Source: Myxosarcina sp. GI1
GTDB lineage: Bacteria > Cyanobacteriota > Cyanobacteriia > Cyanobacteriales > Xenococcaceae
Assembly (NCBI RefSeq): GCF_000756305.1
Contig: NZ_JRFE01000006.1
Span: 1-64,000 of the forward strand
Length of the DNA: 64,000 nt
Direction of reading: 5' to 3'
The position numbers and the translations under genes were made by a program. The notes beneath the pieces were generated by a model. The model did no database searches. It was not told the origin of the DNA and saw nothing but the letters and a program-made list of their open reading frames with translations. Each line of letters begins with the position of its first letter. Position 1 is the first letter of the stretch. Positions 17,901-27,600 of the stretch are shown piece by piece.

Positions 17901-18365
17901 TTAGCCAATAAGCATCATCTCAAAAACATCATGACTGCCGCCACGAAGAACCGATTCGGTGTGAGTAGGACGATAACGCTTGCCTTGAATAGTTTCAATA
18001 GCACCGCACACTGCGCCCATACTATAGGTGCATTTGCGAGGGCTACCTTCTGGTTCTCCTGCCGAACAAACTGTTTCGTGAGTATAGACTTTTATTTTGT
18101 CGCCGTGATCTTCAATTTTATCTACTTTACAGAGACGAGTGCCGTTTTCACCTAAAGCATGGTCTAACTTGCTAGCTAGATCTTCTAATGAGGGATTAGC
18201 ACCAGCTAAACCCAGTTCCGTAACTAAATTTTTACCTCTAGTACGTCCCGCAGAGATTAGGGCGATCGCCGTTGCTTTTTCACCCAAAGCCTCTTCCATG
18301 CCTGTAATTACGCCTTTAAAACAAACGATACTTATAAAACCACCTAATTTTTCTCTTTCGTACAT
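17901..18365 (-). CDS. V4R-like small-molecule-binding protein (tentative)
   Basis: A 154-residue soluble protein. The C-terminal half has two conserved-looking Cys (TVCSAGE and RKCTYS), then MGAVCGAIETIQGKRY and a SVLRGGSHDVFEM tail. This layout of Cys residues, a glycine-helix and a final Cys/His strand recalls the V4R / hydrocarbon-binding fold, but the match is from memory and weak. AAGGAG six bases before the ATG supports the start. It follows the Roadblock and GTPase genes on the same strand, so it may be the sensory partner of that module. Confidence 0.7.
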   Translation of the reverse strand: MYEREKLGGFISIVCFKGVITGMEEALGEKATAIALISAGRTRGKNLVTELGLAGANPSLEDLASKLDHALGENGTRLCKVDKIEDHGDKIKVYTHETVCSAGEPEGSPRKCTYSMGAVCGAIETIQGKRYRPTHTESVLRGGSHDVFEMMLIG

Positions 18366-18497
18366 TGATTTCTCCTTAAAAAATATAAATTTGGTTGAGG
18401 TTATTTTGTATTGAGTTAAATAAACTCAAAAAAAACTTAAGATTAATTGAAATAAAAAAGATAATTGCAGCTACGTTTCTGCTTTAGCTACGTGTTA

Positions 18498-18866
18498 CTA
18501 TCCCAACATTGGAGATAAATCTTTGACAATTTTCTTGATTTCTAAGAACAATATTCCTTGTTTTATTTCTTTAGAAGCTAATACTAATAAAACCGCATCT
18601 TCGCCGCAAGAAACCATTATGCCGTAGCCTTTTTCACCTTCAACTACAATGCGATCTATAACTCCTCTCGATAGTTCTCGTCCTATTCTTTCACCTAAAG
18701 AAAGCATCGCTGCCGACATAGCAGCAGTTCTTTCTTCGTCCATATCTTGAGGCAAAACAGAAGCGAGAGATAAACCATCGGGTGTTACCAATGCAGCCCC
18801 TTGGATATCAGGAGTAGCGGTAACAAATTTTTGTATTACTTCAGTCAACATTGATGCTTGTCCCAT
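18498..18866 (-). CDS. Roadblock/LC7-domain protein
   Basis: A 122-residue single-domain protein: the helix-sheet pattern with IQGAALVTPDGLSLAS, then MLSLGERIGRELSRG and the strand IVVEGEKGYGIMVSCGEDAVLLVLA is typical of Roadblock/LC7 proteins such as MglB and CvnB. These proteins bind small Ras-like GTPases and often act as their GAP or scaffold. The GTPase gene lies upstream on the same strand, separated by 471 bp, which suggests a separate promoter. AAGGAG nine bases before ATG supports the start. Confidence 0.9.
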   Translation of the reverse strand: MGQASMLTEVIQKFVTATPDIQGAALVTPDGLSLASVLPQDMDEERTAAMSAAMLSLGERIGRELSRGVIDRIVVEGEKGYGIMVSCGEDAVLLVLASKEIKQGILFLEIKKIVKDLSPMLG

Positions 18867-19337
18867 TTGTGTTTCTCCTTATAAATATTTCATACTAGAT
18901 TGTTAGCTGTTACCAAAAAGATAAAAATGCCACGACTAAAGATATAAGTAGTGCAAAATTAACTAAGTCTTCTTGACTAAAACACTATTGTTTTGTAAAA
19001 AGCCTTAGTTCTAAGTTTCCCAATTTTGTAAAAAATCAATCAAAAGAAAATGTAAATTATTGCAACAAAATTAAAAATCAAAATCTAAGCGTTGCGCTTT
19101 AATCTAAGTGAATACTATGTATTAGACAATAGATTTTTTTGTGTTTAAGGTTAAATCGTAATTTATACTTAACCTATATGAAATTGCTGTTACATATGTA
19201 CTAAAAATTAAAACCTTAGTACATACGATAAAATATTTACAATAATAAAAATCAAAAACGTTTTAATCTTTATTTATTTGCATCACAAAAGTAGTTATAA
19301 TTGTTAATATTTAGTGCCATAATTACAATCAAAACAG
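18867..19337. promoter_or_regulatory. Large gap inside the GTPase/Roadblock module
   Basis: 471 bp of AT-rich DNA between the GTPase stop and the Roadblock start, unusual for interacting partners. No gene, repeat or clear terminator was identified; it probably carries a promoter for the Roadblock and V4R-like genes. Confidence 0.35.
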
Positions 19338-19919
19338 TTAATGTACAGACTGAGTAGTTAGTTCAGAATAGCTGTTAGATCGATCGGCAGAAGCTGACAT
19401 TAATTCCTCTAATAAAACTACTAAAGACTGAGCTACAGAAGCAGGATCTTCTGGATTTACTTGTACTATCGGAGGATAAGTTTCTCGATTAGAAAGACCT
19501 AAAGCCAAAACAATATCATCTGCTTGCCATGCACCTTCGCAGTCGGTATGAGTCAACCCAATAATCATTGGAATTTGAACTCTTTGATTTATAAAGTTAA
19601 GAATTTTTCGCGCCCCCCGAAAATCTTTAGGACGATGGGCTGCAACAAGCAGAATATAAGCCTGAGCTTGATTGATGACAATATCCCACATAAAATCAAA
19701 ACGCGACTGACCGGGCGTACCATATAAATACACAAGCTGTTCGGGACTTAATGTCAGACGACCAAAATCAAAAGCAACAGTAGTATTTTGTTTTAAAGCT
19801 GCTGTCTCATCTGTAGCTCGACGGTCGGTATCGACCACTTCAATTTCACTAATAGTACGAATAAAAGTTGTTTTCCCCGCACCAACATTTCCTGTTATTG
19901 CAATTTTAAAAATTTCCAT
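19338..19919 (-). CDS. MglA/CvnD-like small GTPase
   Basis: A 193-residue Ras-like GTPase. The P-loop GNVGAGKT is at residues 10-17. Switch region TTVAFDFGRL follows, the G3 motif is LYGTPGQ (Thr-Pro in place of the usual Asp, as in the MglA and Streptomyces CvnD families), and the G4 element is LTHTD. It should cycle between GDP and GTP forms and signal through partners, with the Roadblock protein the obvious regulator. Its ATG overlaps the stop of the upstream DUF4388 gene (TAATG), indicating translational coupling. Confidence 0.92.
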   Translation of the reverse strand: MEIFKIAITGNVGAGKTTFIRTISEIEVVDTDRRATDETAALKQNTTVAFDFGRLTLSPEQLVYLYGTPGQSRFDFMWDIVINQAQAYILLVAAHRPKDFRGARKILNFINQRVQIPMIIGLTHTDCEGAWQADDIVLALGLSNRETYPPIVQVNPEDPASVAQSLVVLLEELMSASADRSNSYSELTTQSVH

Positions 19920-20827
19920 TAAAAATTATTCCTTAAAAAACCGAGCAAATTATTAACTAAAGATTTACTAACTTGAGATTTGTCTTTCGTTACTGTAGCT
20001 GCGCTGCTTCTTCCTGCAAAAGCAGGTTGCTTGGCAAATTGAGCAGCAGACGGCATATTAGTATTGCTCTTAACTACGGGTGTTTCTTCAACTAATCCCG
20101 CAAAAATCATCGATAGTGCAGTTTGCCGAACTTCTTCTAGCGAAATTCCTACTTTGCGAGCTACATCCTGTAGACTGGTAGAGCGATCGGCAACATTCCA
20201 TAAATAACTCTCTAAAAAAACAAGCTGTACGTCTTGAGGAGGAGGGGTCAGTTGCTGTAAACCCATATCACCAGTAGGCATTTCGTCAGCAAAGCGCGAC
20301 CAATCCGAAAACTTTCGCATTGCTTCTAGTGATATTACCGAGGCTTGTTTTTGTTTTCCAGTCATTTGTTGATAAGGAAATTGCTTACCATCACTAGGAA
20401 TTTTATTATTAGAATCTAATTCTTCAAATTGAAAAAAAGCAGAGCTAATACTAAACAATTTATGAATCTTATTTATTTGCGATTCAAACAATGAATCGAT
20501 TTTAGCTTTGGCGATCGCATTTTGCTCTATAAGACATTCGCCCAAAGCTTTGTTTGGAGGGCAATTATACTTAGCTTGCATTAAAAGCTTGCCTTTATCC
20601 CAGGAACTTTGTTCGATTTCTTCCGCAATCAAAGAGCGATCGTTTAAAGAATTAATAATAGATACAAAATTACCGCGATCGAACCAAAGTTCAAAGCTTC
20701 CTTTGAGATCGAACGAAGTATCTTTTGAATCTATATTAAATAACAATCTTCCCGATTTTTTTCCAAAATCGATAATTTGAAATAACTCTGGTAAAGAAAA
20801 TGTCTCCAGAGAACCACTTATTGTCAT
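19919..20827 (-). CDS. DUF4388 (PATAN-like) domain protein
   Basis: A 302-residue protein. The first ~110 residues match the DUF4388/PATAN type (SGSLETFSLPELFQIIDFGKKSGRL, split here by position 20, and LWFDRGNFVSI), found in PatA-type regulators of cyanobacteria and in gliding-motility systems. The middle resembles the helical continuation seen in such proteins (ALGECLIEQNAI). A winged-helix-like stretch around 220-250 is possible. The C-terminus is Ser/Lys-rich. There is no receiver, unlike the PixG-type proteins at 33820 and 35293. It is translationally coupled to the GTPase gene, so the two likely work together. Confidence 0.85.
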   Translation of the reverse strand: MTISGSLETFSLPELFQIIDFGKKSGRLLFNIDSKDTSFDLKGSFELWFDRGNFVSIINSLNDRSLIAEEIEQSSWDKGKLLMQAKYNCPPNKALGECLIEQNAIAKAKIDSLFESQINKIHKLFSISSAFFQFEELDSNNKIPSDGKQFPYQQMTGKQKQASVISLEAMRKFSDWSRFADEMPTGDMGLQQLTPPPQDVQLVFLESYLWNVADRSTSLQDVARKVGISLEEVRQTALSMIFAGLVEETPVVKSNTNMPSAAQFAKQPAFAGRSSAATVTKDKSQVSKSLVNNLLGFLRNNF

Positions 20828-21246
20828 ATATAGTAGATAACTGATTGTGTTTAAATGTATATCAAGATCTTAATCCCTGATAAAATTAAGTCGCTACAGT
20901 GATTTTACTTAATAATCTAGTTTTGTAACAAAACGAAACTTTTTATATTTCATAATTGAAAATAATATTTTTTTAAATAGAAGAATATATTTTATTTTTT
21001 TATTAATAAAGACAAAAAAATAATTTTAATACTTTAAAGAGGGCAAGCCTTTTCTAACGATAACTGCCCTCTTTATTTTTTTACATTTCTGGTAAAAAGT
21101 AGTATTTGGTATTAATAAAAACGCCTTGTAGCGGTTTTAAAATTAATGAAGTACAAATATATACTTAGATTAAAAACCTAAAAATTTCTTTTCTTATAAG
21201 ATGTACCTCACATAACTGAGAATTGCTGTAAATAAATTCATCTAAT
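20828..21246. other. AT-rich gap between dnaJ and the GTPase module
   Basis: 419 bp without a supported gene; it contains the strong hairpin listed separately at 21036-21083. Confidence 0.5.
21036..21083 (+). terminator. Palindromic terminator-like hairpin
   Basis: A perfect 10 bp stem, AAAGAGGGCA (21036-21045) with TGCCCTCTTT (21065-21074), followed on the plus strand by ATTTTTTT. No plus-strand gene precedes it, so it may act mainly on minus-strand dnaJ transcripts ending at 21247, for which the T run is weaker, or on antisense RNA. Confidence 0.5.
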
Positions 21247-22245
21247 TTACAATCGCATATTTTCTAAACTGCTTCGGGGATTGTAACTACTAGCTTGACG
21301 AAGTTTTTGGTAATATTCTCTTTCTGAAGTAGTTAATTGTTTGGGGGTAACAATTTTCAACTTAACGATTAAATCGCTTCGTTTGCCTTTCCCATCTCGC
21401 CACCCTTTATTTCGTAGACGCAGAGATTGTCCTGAATCTACCCCAGAAGGCACTTTCAAAATCGCGCTACCATCAACAGTGGGAATTTTAATGTCTGCTC
21501 CTAAAACTGCTTCTTCGGGAGTAATGGGAATTTCGCTCACAATATTGCCACCTTCAAATTTAAATAGCGGATGGGGCTGTAGCTCGATAGTTAAATACAA
21601 ATCTCCCCGTTGCTGTGAATAAGGACTAATGCTTCCTTTACCTGGTATCCTTAGTCTACTACCAGGTTTTGCACCAGAAGGAATCCTAACTTTAATAGTT
21701 TCTCTGTCTAACTGCAGGCGTTTTTGAGTACCGTTAAAGGCTTCTGAAAAAGTTAGAGTAATGCTAGCTTCGGTATCCGCAGCAGGTATATCTTGCTGAA
21801 AGCCACCACCGCCAAATACTTCTTCAAAACCACCAAAGTTTGAAAAACCTCGACTACCAGTACGATAAGTATAAGCATTTCGACCAGCAGCAGCTCCAGC
21901 AGCACCAAAGCGTCCTAAAAGTTCGTTAATAAAATCATCGAAACTACCGTATTGTCCAAAATCAACTCCAGCTGTACCCATTCCCGTTCCAGGTGAAGTT
22001 CCTGTAGCAGCTTGTTTCCAGTATTGACCAAACTGGTCGTATTTAGCCCGTTTTTCAGAGTCTGATAGCACCTCTTGTGCTTCATTAATATCTTTAAAAC
22101 GCTGTTCTGCTTCCTTATCTCCTGGGTTAAGATCGGGGTGATATTTTCTGGCTAGTTTGCGGAAAGCCTTTTTAATTTCTTCTTGGGTAGCAGTTTTACT
22201 TACACCTAAAATTTGATAATAATCTTTAAAGTCGGTTGCTGGCAT
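21247..22245 (-). CDS. dnaJ: DnaJ-type co-chaperone (CbpA-like)
   Basis: From the ATG at 22245 the protein has 332 residues: J domain with HPD motif ([11 protein letters not shown]), Gly/Phe-rich linker, and two C-terminal substrate-binding beta domains ([19 protein letters not shown]). The cysteine zinc finger is absent, making it the CbpA / type II class. AGGAGG 11 bases upstream of 22245 favours this start; the frame could be extended to 22317 but has no ribosome site there. It should stimulate DnaK ATPase. It follows two small heat shock genes on the same strand, forming a proteostasis group. Confidence 0.94.
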   Translation of the reverse strand: MPATDFKDYYQILGVSKTATQEEIKKAFRKLARKYHPDLNPGDKEAEQRFKDINEAQEVLSDSEKRAKYDQFGQYWKQAATGTSPGTGMGTAGVDFGQYGSFDDFINELLGRFGAAGAAAGRNAYTYRTGSRGFSNFGGFEEVFGGGGFQQDIPAADTEASITLTFSEAFNGTQKRLQLDRETIKVRIPSGAKPGSRLRIPGKGSISPYSQQRGDLYLTIELQPHPLFKFEGGNIVSEIPITPEEAVLGADIKIPTVDGSAILKVPSGVDSGQSLRLRNKGWRDGKGKRSDLIVKLKIVTPKQLTTSEREYYQKLRQASSYNPRSSLENMRL

Positions 22246-22399
22246 CTTGGCTTTTCCCTCCTGAGACAACTGACGCTCGAATGCGATCGGGTTTTGATTT
22301 GCTTTTGCCATAACCAAAAAGACCCGATCGCCAAATTATAATTTATGATATTTAATTACTCGCTCGATCGAGTAAATCGAATTGCTAAAGAATAGAAAA

Positions 22400-22834
22400 T
22401 CAGCCAATATTGACTTTGACAACTTTGTTTTTTTCTTCTTCAGCTTTAGGTAGAGTTAAGTGCAAAATACCGTCTTGGTACTTGGCAGTTGCATTAGTAT
22501 TTTGAATGCGGACTGGTAAAGGAATGACGCGGCTAAAGCTACCGTAACGAAATTCGCTTTTAGTCATGCCTTTTTCTTCTGTTTTAACTTCAGATTTACG
22601 TTCGCCGCTAATTGAAATAGCGTTAGCAGTAACTTGAAGATCGATATCTTTGGCATCCATCCCTGGAATTTCTAGTTTGAGATGAATTTCTTCTGCCGTT
22701 TCTTCCATTTCCGCAGCAGGAACAAAACCTGCCATTATTTCGTTATTTCGTGGTGCTAAACTGTCAAACAGACTGTTCATTTCTCTTTGCAAATCATTCA
22801 TTTCCGAGAAAGGTTCCCAACGAATTAGAGCCAT
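22400..22834 (-). CDS. hsp20: Small heat shock protein Hsp20 (copy 1)
   Basis: A 144-residue alpha-crystallin protein, an ATP-independent holdase. The N-terminal MALIRWEPFSEMNDLQREMN, the core IHLKLEIPGMDAKDI and the GILHLTLPKAEE strand are all intact. AGGAGG eight bases before ATG supports the start. Its C-terminal residues are nearly identical to the neighbour at 22938, showing recent duplication. It lacks the classic I-x-I end; KVVKVNIG is the final segment. Confidence 0.95.
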   Translation of the reverse strand: MALIRWEPFSEMNDLQREMNSLFDSLAPRNNEIMAGFVPAAEMEETAEEIHLKLEIPGMDAKDIDLQVTANAISISGERKSEVKTEEKGMTKSEFRYGSFSRVIPLPVRIQNTNATAKYQDGILHLTLPKAEEEKNKVVKVNIG

Positions 22835-22937
22835 AGTTGTTACCTCCTAATTGCACTTTAAGCTTTCAAATTTCAACAAAAGATTTAATTTTTATGGTTT
22901 TGGCTTGTTTACCTCTGACTGATAAAACCGTAGTAGT

Positions 22938-23375
22938 TTAGCCGATGTTCACTTTGACTACTTTGTTTTTTTCTTCTTCAGCTTTGGGTAGAGTTAGATG
23001 CAAAATACCATCTTTGTATTCTGCGCTGACGTTGTTATTTTGAACGCGAACTTTTAAAGGAATTACGCGACGGAAGCTACCATAACGAAACTCGCTGCGC
23101 TTTTCACTTTCAGCGTTGGTTCTAGATACAGATTTACGTTCGCCACTAATAGCTACAGAATCAGCAGAAACTTGGATCTCGATATCTTTGGCATCCATCC
23201 CTGGAACTTCTAACTTGAGATGAATTGCATCGGGTGTTTCTGACATTTCGGCAGGAGGTAAAAATCCCGCTTCGCTGCCTCTTTGATTTGCTGTAGTCAG
23301 GCGATCGAAAAGACGGTTCATTTCTCTTTGTAAACTATCCATTTCTGAATAAGGTTGCCAACGAATTAAAGCCAT
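22938..23375 (-). CDS. hsp20: Small heat shock protein Hsp20 (copy 2)
   Basis: A 145-residue paralogue of the adjacent Hsp20. It begins MALIRWQPYSEMDSLQREMN and ends in the same AEEEKNKVVKVNIG. The start at 23375 is set by GGAGGG seven bases upstream; the five-codon extension to 23390 would use a TTG overlapping that ribosome site. The middle region has diverged more than the ends, suggesting oligomer partners with different client-binding loops. The order hsp20-hsp20-dnaJ suggests co-expression under heat or light stress. Confidence 0.95.
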   Translation of the reverse strand: MALIRWQPYSEMDSLQREMNRLFDRLTTANQRGSEAGFLPPAEMSETPDAIHLKLEVPGMDAKDIEIQVSADSVAISGERKSVSRTNAESEKRSEFRYGSFRRVIPLKVRVQNNNVSAEYKDGILHLTLPKAEEEKNKVVKVNIG

Positions 23376-23819
23376 ATTTAATCCCTCCAAAAACTTAATT
23401 TTCTGGGTTTGAATTAGAGCGGAAAATAGTATTAATTAAAGTTAGCTGTAAGTCTTAATATTTATTTTGCTTACACTATTTAATATACAATTAGCACTAA
23501 AAAAGTAAGGTTCGGTTTTATCTCCACTGCGAGTTGAGATTTCCGCTATTAAGATTGAAAAAAAGCCTAATTTGTTGAAAAAAAGCCTAATTTGCGATCG
23601 CTTTATTCGATTAACAAGAGTTTCTCCTGGCGATCGCCTAACTGCACACATAAACCCGATGTGTAGACAACCAAAGTCGAGTAAATTTAAACGTTAAGAA
23701 GATAGCATAAAGTACTGGACATCCTGCCTCATGCCTTTTGCATCGCGGCGCATTCCCTTGCGTCTTTCGCCGAACAGCGCGTACGCAAGGGCGCGTGGCT
23801 TGAAACAGAGCCTAACGGC
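23376..23819. other. Gap upstream of hsp20 with 20-bp tandem repeat and GC-rich palindromes
   Basis: A perfect tandem duplication of a 20 bp unit occupies 23555-23574 and 23575-23594 (TTGAAAAAAAGCCTAATTTG). From 23725 to 23850 there are GC-rich palindromic interspersed elements, including CCCTTGCGT/ACGCAAGGG arms. No gene is supported. The hsp20 promoter should lie here; no CIRCE-like element (TTAGCACTC-N9-GAGTGCTAA) was seen. Confidence 0.6.
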
Positions 23820-24060
23820 TCAAAGCCGCTTTGCGGCGTATGCGCGAACGGGGTCGGTTGTTTTAGTTTGATGCCAATCAAATCCACCTCGTTTTATGTC
23901 TTTGAAACTACATTCAATCCAAGAACGCATCGCATACCAGCTAGAATTGGCTTTTTGCGGAGCTAAATCAGTAACAATCAACCAAAGGTTGAGCATAATC
24001 TCTTTCCCAGCAAGCTAGTAGAGTGCAATCAATCGAATGTTTTTTGAAACAACGAAGCGG
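23820..24060 (-). pseudogene. Transposase fragment (DDE, IS4-like), frameshifted
   Basis: Reading the minus strand gives CTLLACWERDYAQP, then after a one-base insertion near 23987-23990 the frame continues as LIVTDLAPQKANSSWYAM, RSWIECSFKDIKRGGFDWHQ and TKTTDPVRA, before running into a palindromic repeat and a stop at 23820. The SWIExxFKDIKRGG segment contains the final catalytic Glu of IS4-like DDE transposases. The N-terminal two thirds and the terminal inverted repeats are not found. This is a decayed insertion sequence that abuts a beheaded histidine kinase. Confidence 0.85.
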
Positions 24061-24065
24061 AACGG

Positions 24066-24494
24066 TTGGACTTTTTAACCAAGGAAACTATCGATATTTC
24101 TCTATTTACCCAAGAAATTTATAGCAAAATCTGCAAATTAGCTCAACGAAACTGGCAAATTGACGGTCGAAGACGAGGTACATTTTACGGCGAGCGCCAG
24201 CGTCTGACGCAAGCCATCATTAATTTGGCTCAAAATGCCGTCCAACATACTGAAGAAACCGATACTATTACTTTAGGTTCTAAAAGCAATTTTCAGACTG
24301 TTTCTTTCTGGATACAAGATACAGGAGTAGGTTTTAACCCCCAGGACAAAGAATTAATTTTCAAACGTTTTGGTCGTGCAGGTAAGAATCATCGCCATTC
24401 CCAAGGTCAGGGTTTGGGTTTATCCATCGTTCAAGCGATCGCCCAAGCCCATAAAGGACAAGTCGAAGCAATAGGTGAACTTAATTCAAGATAA
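24066..24494 (+). pseudogene. Histidine kinase remnant (ATPase domain only)
   Basis: A 142-codon frame holding only the catalytic part of a histidine kinase: NLAQNAVQHT (N box), IQDTGVGF (G1), FKRFGRAG (F box) and GQGLGLSIV (G2). The sensor domain and the phospho-His region are missing. It starts right beside the transposase fragment, so insertion and deletion removed the front of the gene. The reading frame extends slightly upstream (24051 onward) without a start. It is followed immediately by a receiver remnant. Probably inactive. Confidence 0.85.
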
Positions 24495-24495
24495 A

Positions 24496-24576
24496 CTAGT
24501 TGGACTTGAAGGAGGGGCAAATGATTACATGACCAAACCCTTTCGCTATTATCTATTTTCAATACAGGTCTACTAA
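24496..24576 (+). pseudogene. Response regulator receiver remnant
   Basis: Two bases after the kinase remnant stop, the frame reads LVGLEGGANDYMTKPF and then degenerates to a stop at 24574. GANDYMTKPF is the hallmark end of a receiver domain with the conserved Lys-Pro. The front of the receiver and any output domain are absent, so a former two-component pair has collapsed by deletion. Confidence 0.75.
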
Positions 24577-24675
24577 CTAAGTGTATCTACAAAAGAAATG
24601 GTAATTGTGGGCAAAAAGCAGGGAAAAGATCGATGGAATTTTTGCCCCTGCCTCAAACAAAACTACTTACTATTC

Positions 24676-27600
24676 TTATTTAGACTTTTGTGCGAGAATA
24701 TTATTAATGGTTGCAAACAATTCTGGTTCGGCACAAGGCTTAACTAAATATGCTACAGCCCCCAATTGTAAAGCTAATTTTCGATGTTTTTCGCTATCTC
24801 TAGAAGTTAAAATAATTACGGGAATATCTTTAAGATTAGAATTTTGGCTCAAAGCCTGCAAAAATTGAAATCCATTCATCAAAGGCATTTCGAGATCGCA
24901 AACGATCAGTTCGACTTCACTGGATTTTTGCAATTTACTAAGAGCATTAATTCCATTATCAGCCTGAATTACTTCCTGGCTGATTTTTTCTAAAGACATA
25001 GCAATAGTTTTACGCAAGCTGCTCGAATCATCAACTACTAACAGAGTTTTTGCCAGTGAAGAGGCTTCGGGAAGCAGTTGCGGGGTCTCTGAATTGCCAG
25101 GCAAAGCTTGAAAATTAACATCGGCTAGAAATGCTTTTTGAGTAACAAGATCTTTTTTGGACTGTGCATCTCTGAGTAAAGCTGCCCCGTCGATGACTAA
25201 TGTCAAACTGCTGTCTTTGAGAACGCTACAGCCATAAATGTAACTAGGAGGAATAATCGCACTACCTAAAGGTCTAATAACTAATTCTTGTTCACCTAAA
25301 ACTTCATCGACTTCTAAACCGATTAAACCTCCCTGTCGGCGCAGCAATAAAATAGGATTGTCAAGTCTAGATTCAGAAGGTTTCCTTTGAGCAATCGTTC
25401 TAGGATATTCAATCAAACTAGAAAGCTGTCGTACGGGAATCATATCCGTACCAGATTCAGTGTGCCAATGTAAAACTTTCTGTCCTTCAAACATTTGCAC
25501 TTGCGAATTGTTAGGAATTACGATTCTTTCGATCGCATCAATTAACAAAGCATAGGTCATACCTGCGGCTTTAGTCAGCATTAGTTTGGCGATAGTTAGA
25601 GTTAGAGGAATTTGCAGCGCGAAAGTAGTTCCCTGTTGGGGAATGGACTCAATTGATATGGTGCCATTCATGGCTTCAATTTGCGATCGCACTACATCCA
25701 ATCCCACGCCTCTGCCAGATAAATCGCTGAGTTTATCGGCAGTAGAAAATCCTGGCTCAAACAAGATCTCTAGTAGTTGCGATGGAGACAAACTATTAGC
25801 TTCTTGTGGGGTAATAAGTTTTTTGTCAATACCTTTTTGTTTGATTTTTTCAATATTGATTCCACCGCCATCATCACCTACTTCGATAATAGTTTGGCTG
25901 CCTTGATAGTAAGCTCTCAAAAATATAGTTCCAGTTTCTGGTTTGCCCATTTGGACGCGATGTTCGTTACTTTCCAAACCATGATCGAAGGAATTACGAA
26001 CCAAATGTAATAAGGGATCGTATAGTTTTTCTTCAATTGTTTTGTCAATTAAAATATGACTGCCGCTAATACTTAATTCGGTTTTTTTACTATGAGTAAT
26101 TGATAGCTGCTGTAGCAAGCGAGGAAAGCGATTGAACAGTCTGCCTACTGGCGACATTCTAGTTTCAATCAACTCATCTCGCATATTTAACAACATTCTT
26201 TGTTGTTTTTGGGCATCTAGTTTTGCTTGCTTATTATGGGTTTTAATTTTTTCTGCTAAGTCGATTATTTCATAGTTGCTAGTTTGAGCAGATTCTAATA
26301 GCTTACTTAAATCATTTTGATTTTCGACTTTTGATATATTAATGTTTTTTCGTTCTTCTATGTTTGAAGCATCGGTTAATAGCTGTAATTTTTCAGGCAA
26401 ATCTTTTAAAATTTCTTTTTGATGTGAAGAAAGTTGAGCTTCATCAATAAGACCGATAAGCTGCTCGATTACTTTTTCGTTATGATTGATTTTATTTATT
26501 AACTCTCGAACTAAATAATGAATCTGTTCGTCTTTAAGAACGCTTTTATTGCGATCGATTAACAATTCACCAACTAGATCGTTTAGTCTTTCTAAAGATT
26601 CTAAATTAACCCTAACGGTCTGATTTACAGCAGGTTGTTGTTTGGGTTTTTGGTGTCCTGGAGAGGAAAAGCTGCCGTATCTGTTTGCCGTTTTAGATTT
26701 AGATATTTGAGAGTTTTCTGCGACCGCAGGAACTGAGACTTCTGAAGGCACAATTGCTTTTTCTGCTGCTCGCTCGGAATCTTCTTTAGTAGAATCTTTT
26801 CGAGTTTCGTTAGTAGTTACTTCTGTAACTTCTTCGCTCATGCCCCAAATCTGGCTGAGATCGGAGTCTTCCTCTTGGTTTTCAATCGTCGTCGCTTCTG
26901 CTGTCTCTGTCGATTCGTCTTCTGCGCCGATGCCCCAAATTCCACTGAGAAATTCTGTGTCTTCTTCATCAGCTTCAGCAGTAATTGCTTCTGCTGTCTC
27001 TGTCGATTCGTCTTCTGCGCCGATGCTCCAAATTCCACTAAGAGATTCTGTGTCTTTTTCCTCATCAGCTTCAGTAGTAATTGCTTCTGCTGTCTCTGTC
27101 GATTCGTCTTCTGCGCCGATGCTCCAAATTCCACTAAGAGATTCTGTGTCTTTTTCCTCATCAGCTTCAGTAGTAATTGCTTCTGCTGTCTCTGTCGATT
27201 CCGCTTCTGCGCCGATGCCCCAAATTCCACTAAGAGATTCGGATTCTTCCACTTCAACCGTCGATATCGCTTCCGACTCATCAATTGCGGAAGCATCCAA
27301 AGTAGAGACAAATTTTTGCAATTCGGGAATGGGTTCGCCACCACGCTCGCGATCGCCTTCCATAACCTGTTTTTGCGCTAGTTCTAAATTGGCGATCGCT
27401 GCTTCGGTAATTGCCGCAGCTTGGTGAGGATTAGTATCGATCGCGGTAATAATAGTTTGAGAGATTTCAGCAAGTCCCAAAAGATTGAGAGATTCTGCCA
27501 GACCGAGAAAAATTTCTGCTTGAGAGCGCAGAGTTTCGGCAATCTCTTTATTGTCGTTGCTGGCTAAAGCTACAGACAGTTCTTGAATCCGTTCGGGAAT

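Noticed and set aside
23442-23651. 69-codon minus-strand frame upstream of hsp20
   Set aside because: It crosses a 20 bp tandem duplication and HIP1 sites and shows no gene-like composition.
26838-27427. Long open frames on both strands inside the CheA-like gene
   Set aside because: They are shadows created by a tandem repeat whose unit is a multiple of three bases; the minus-strand kinase frame explains the region.
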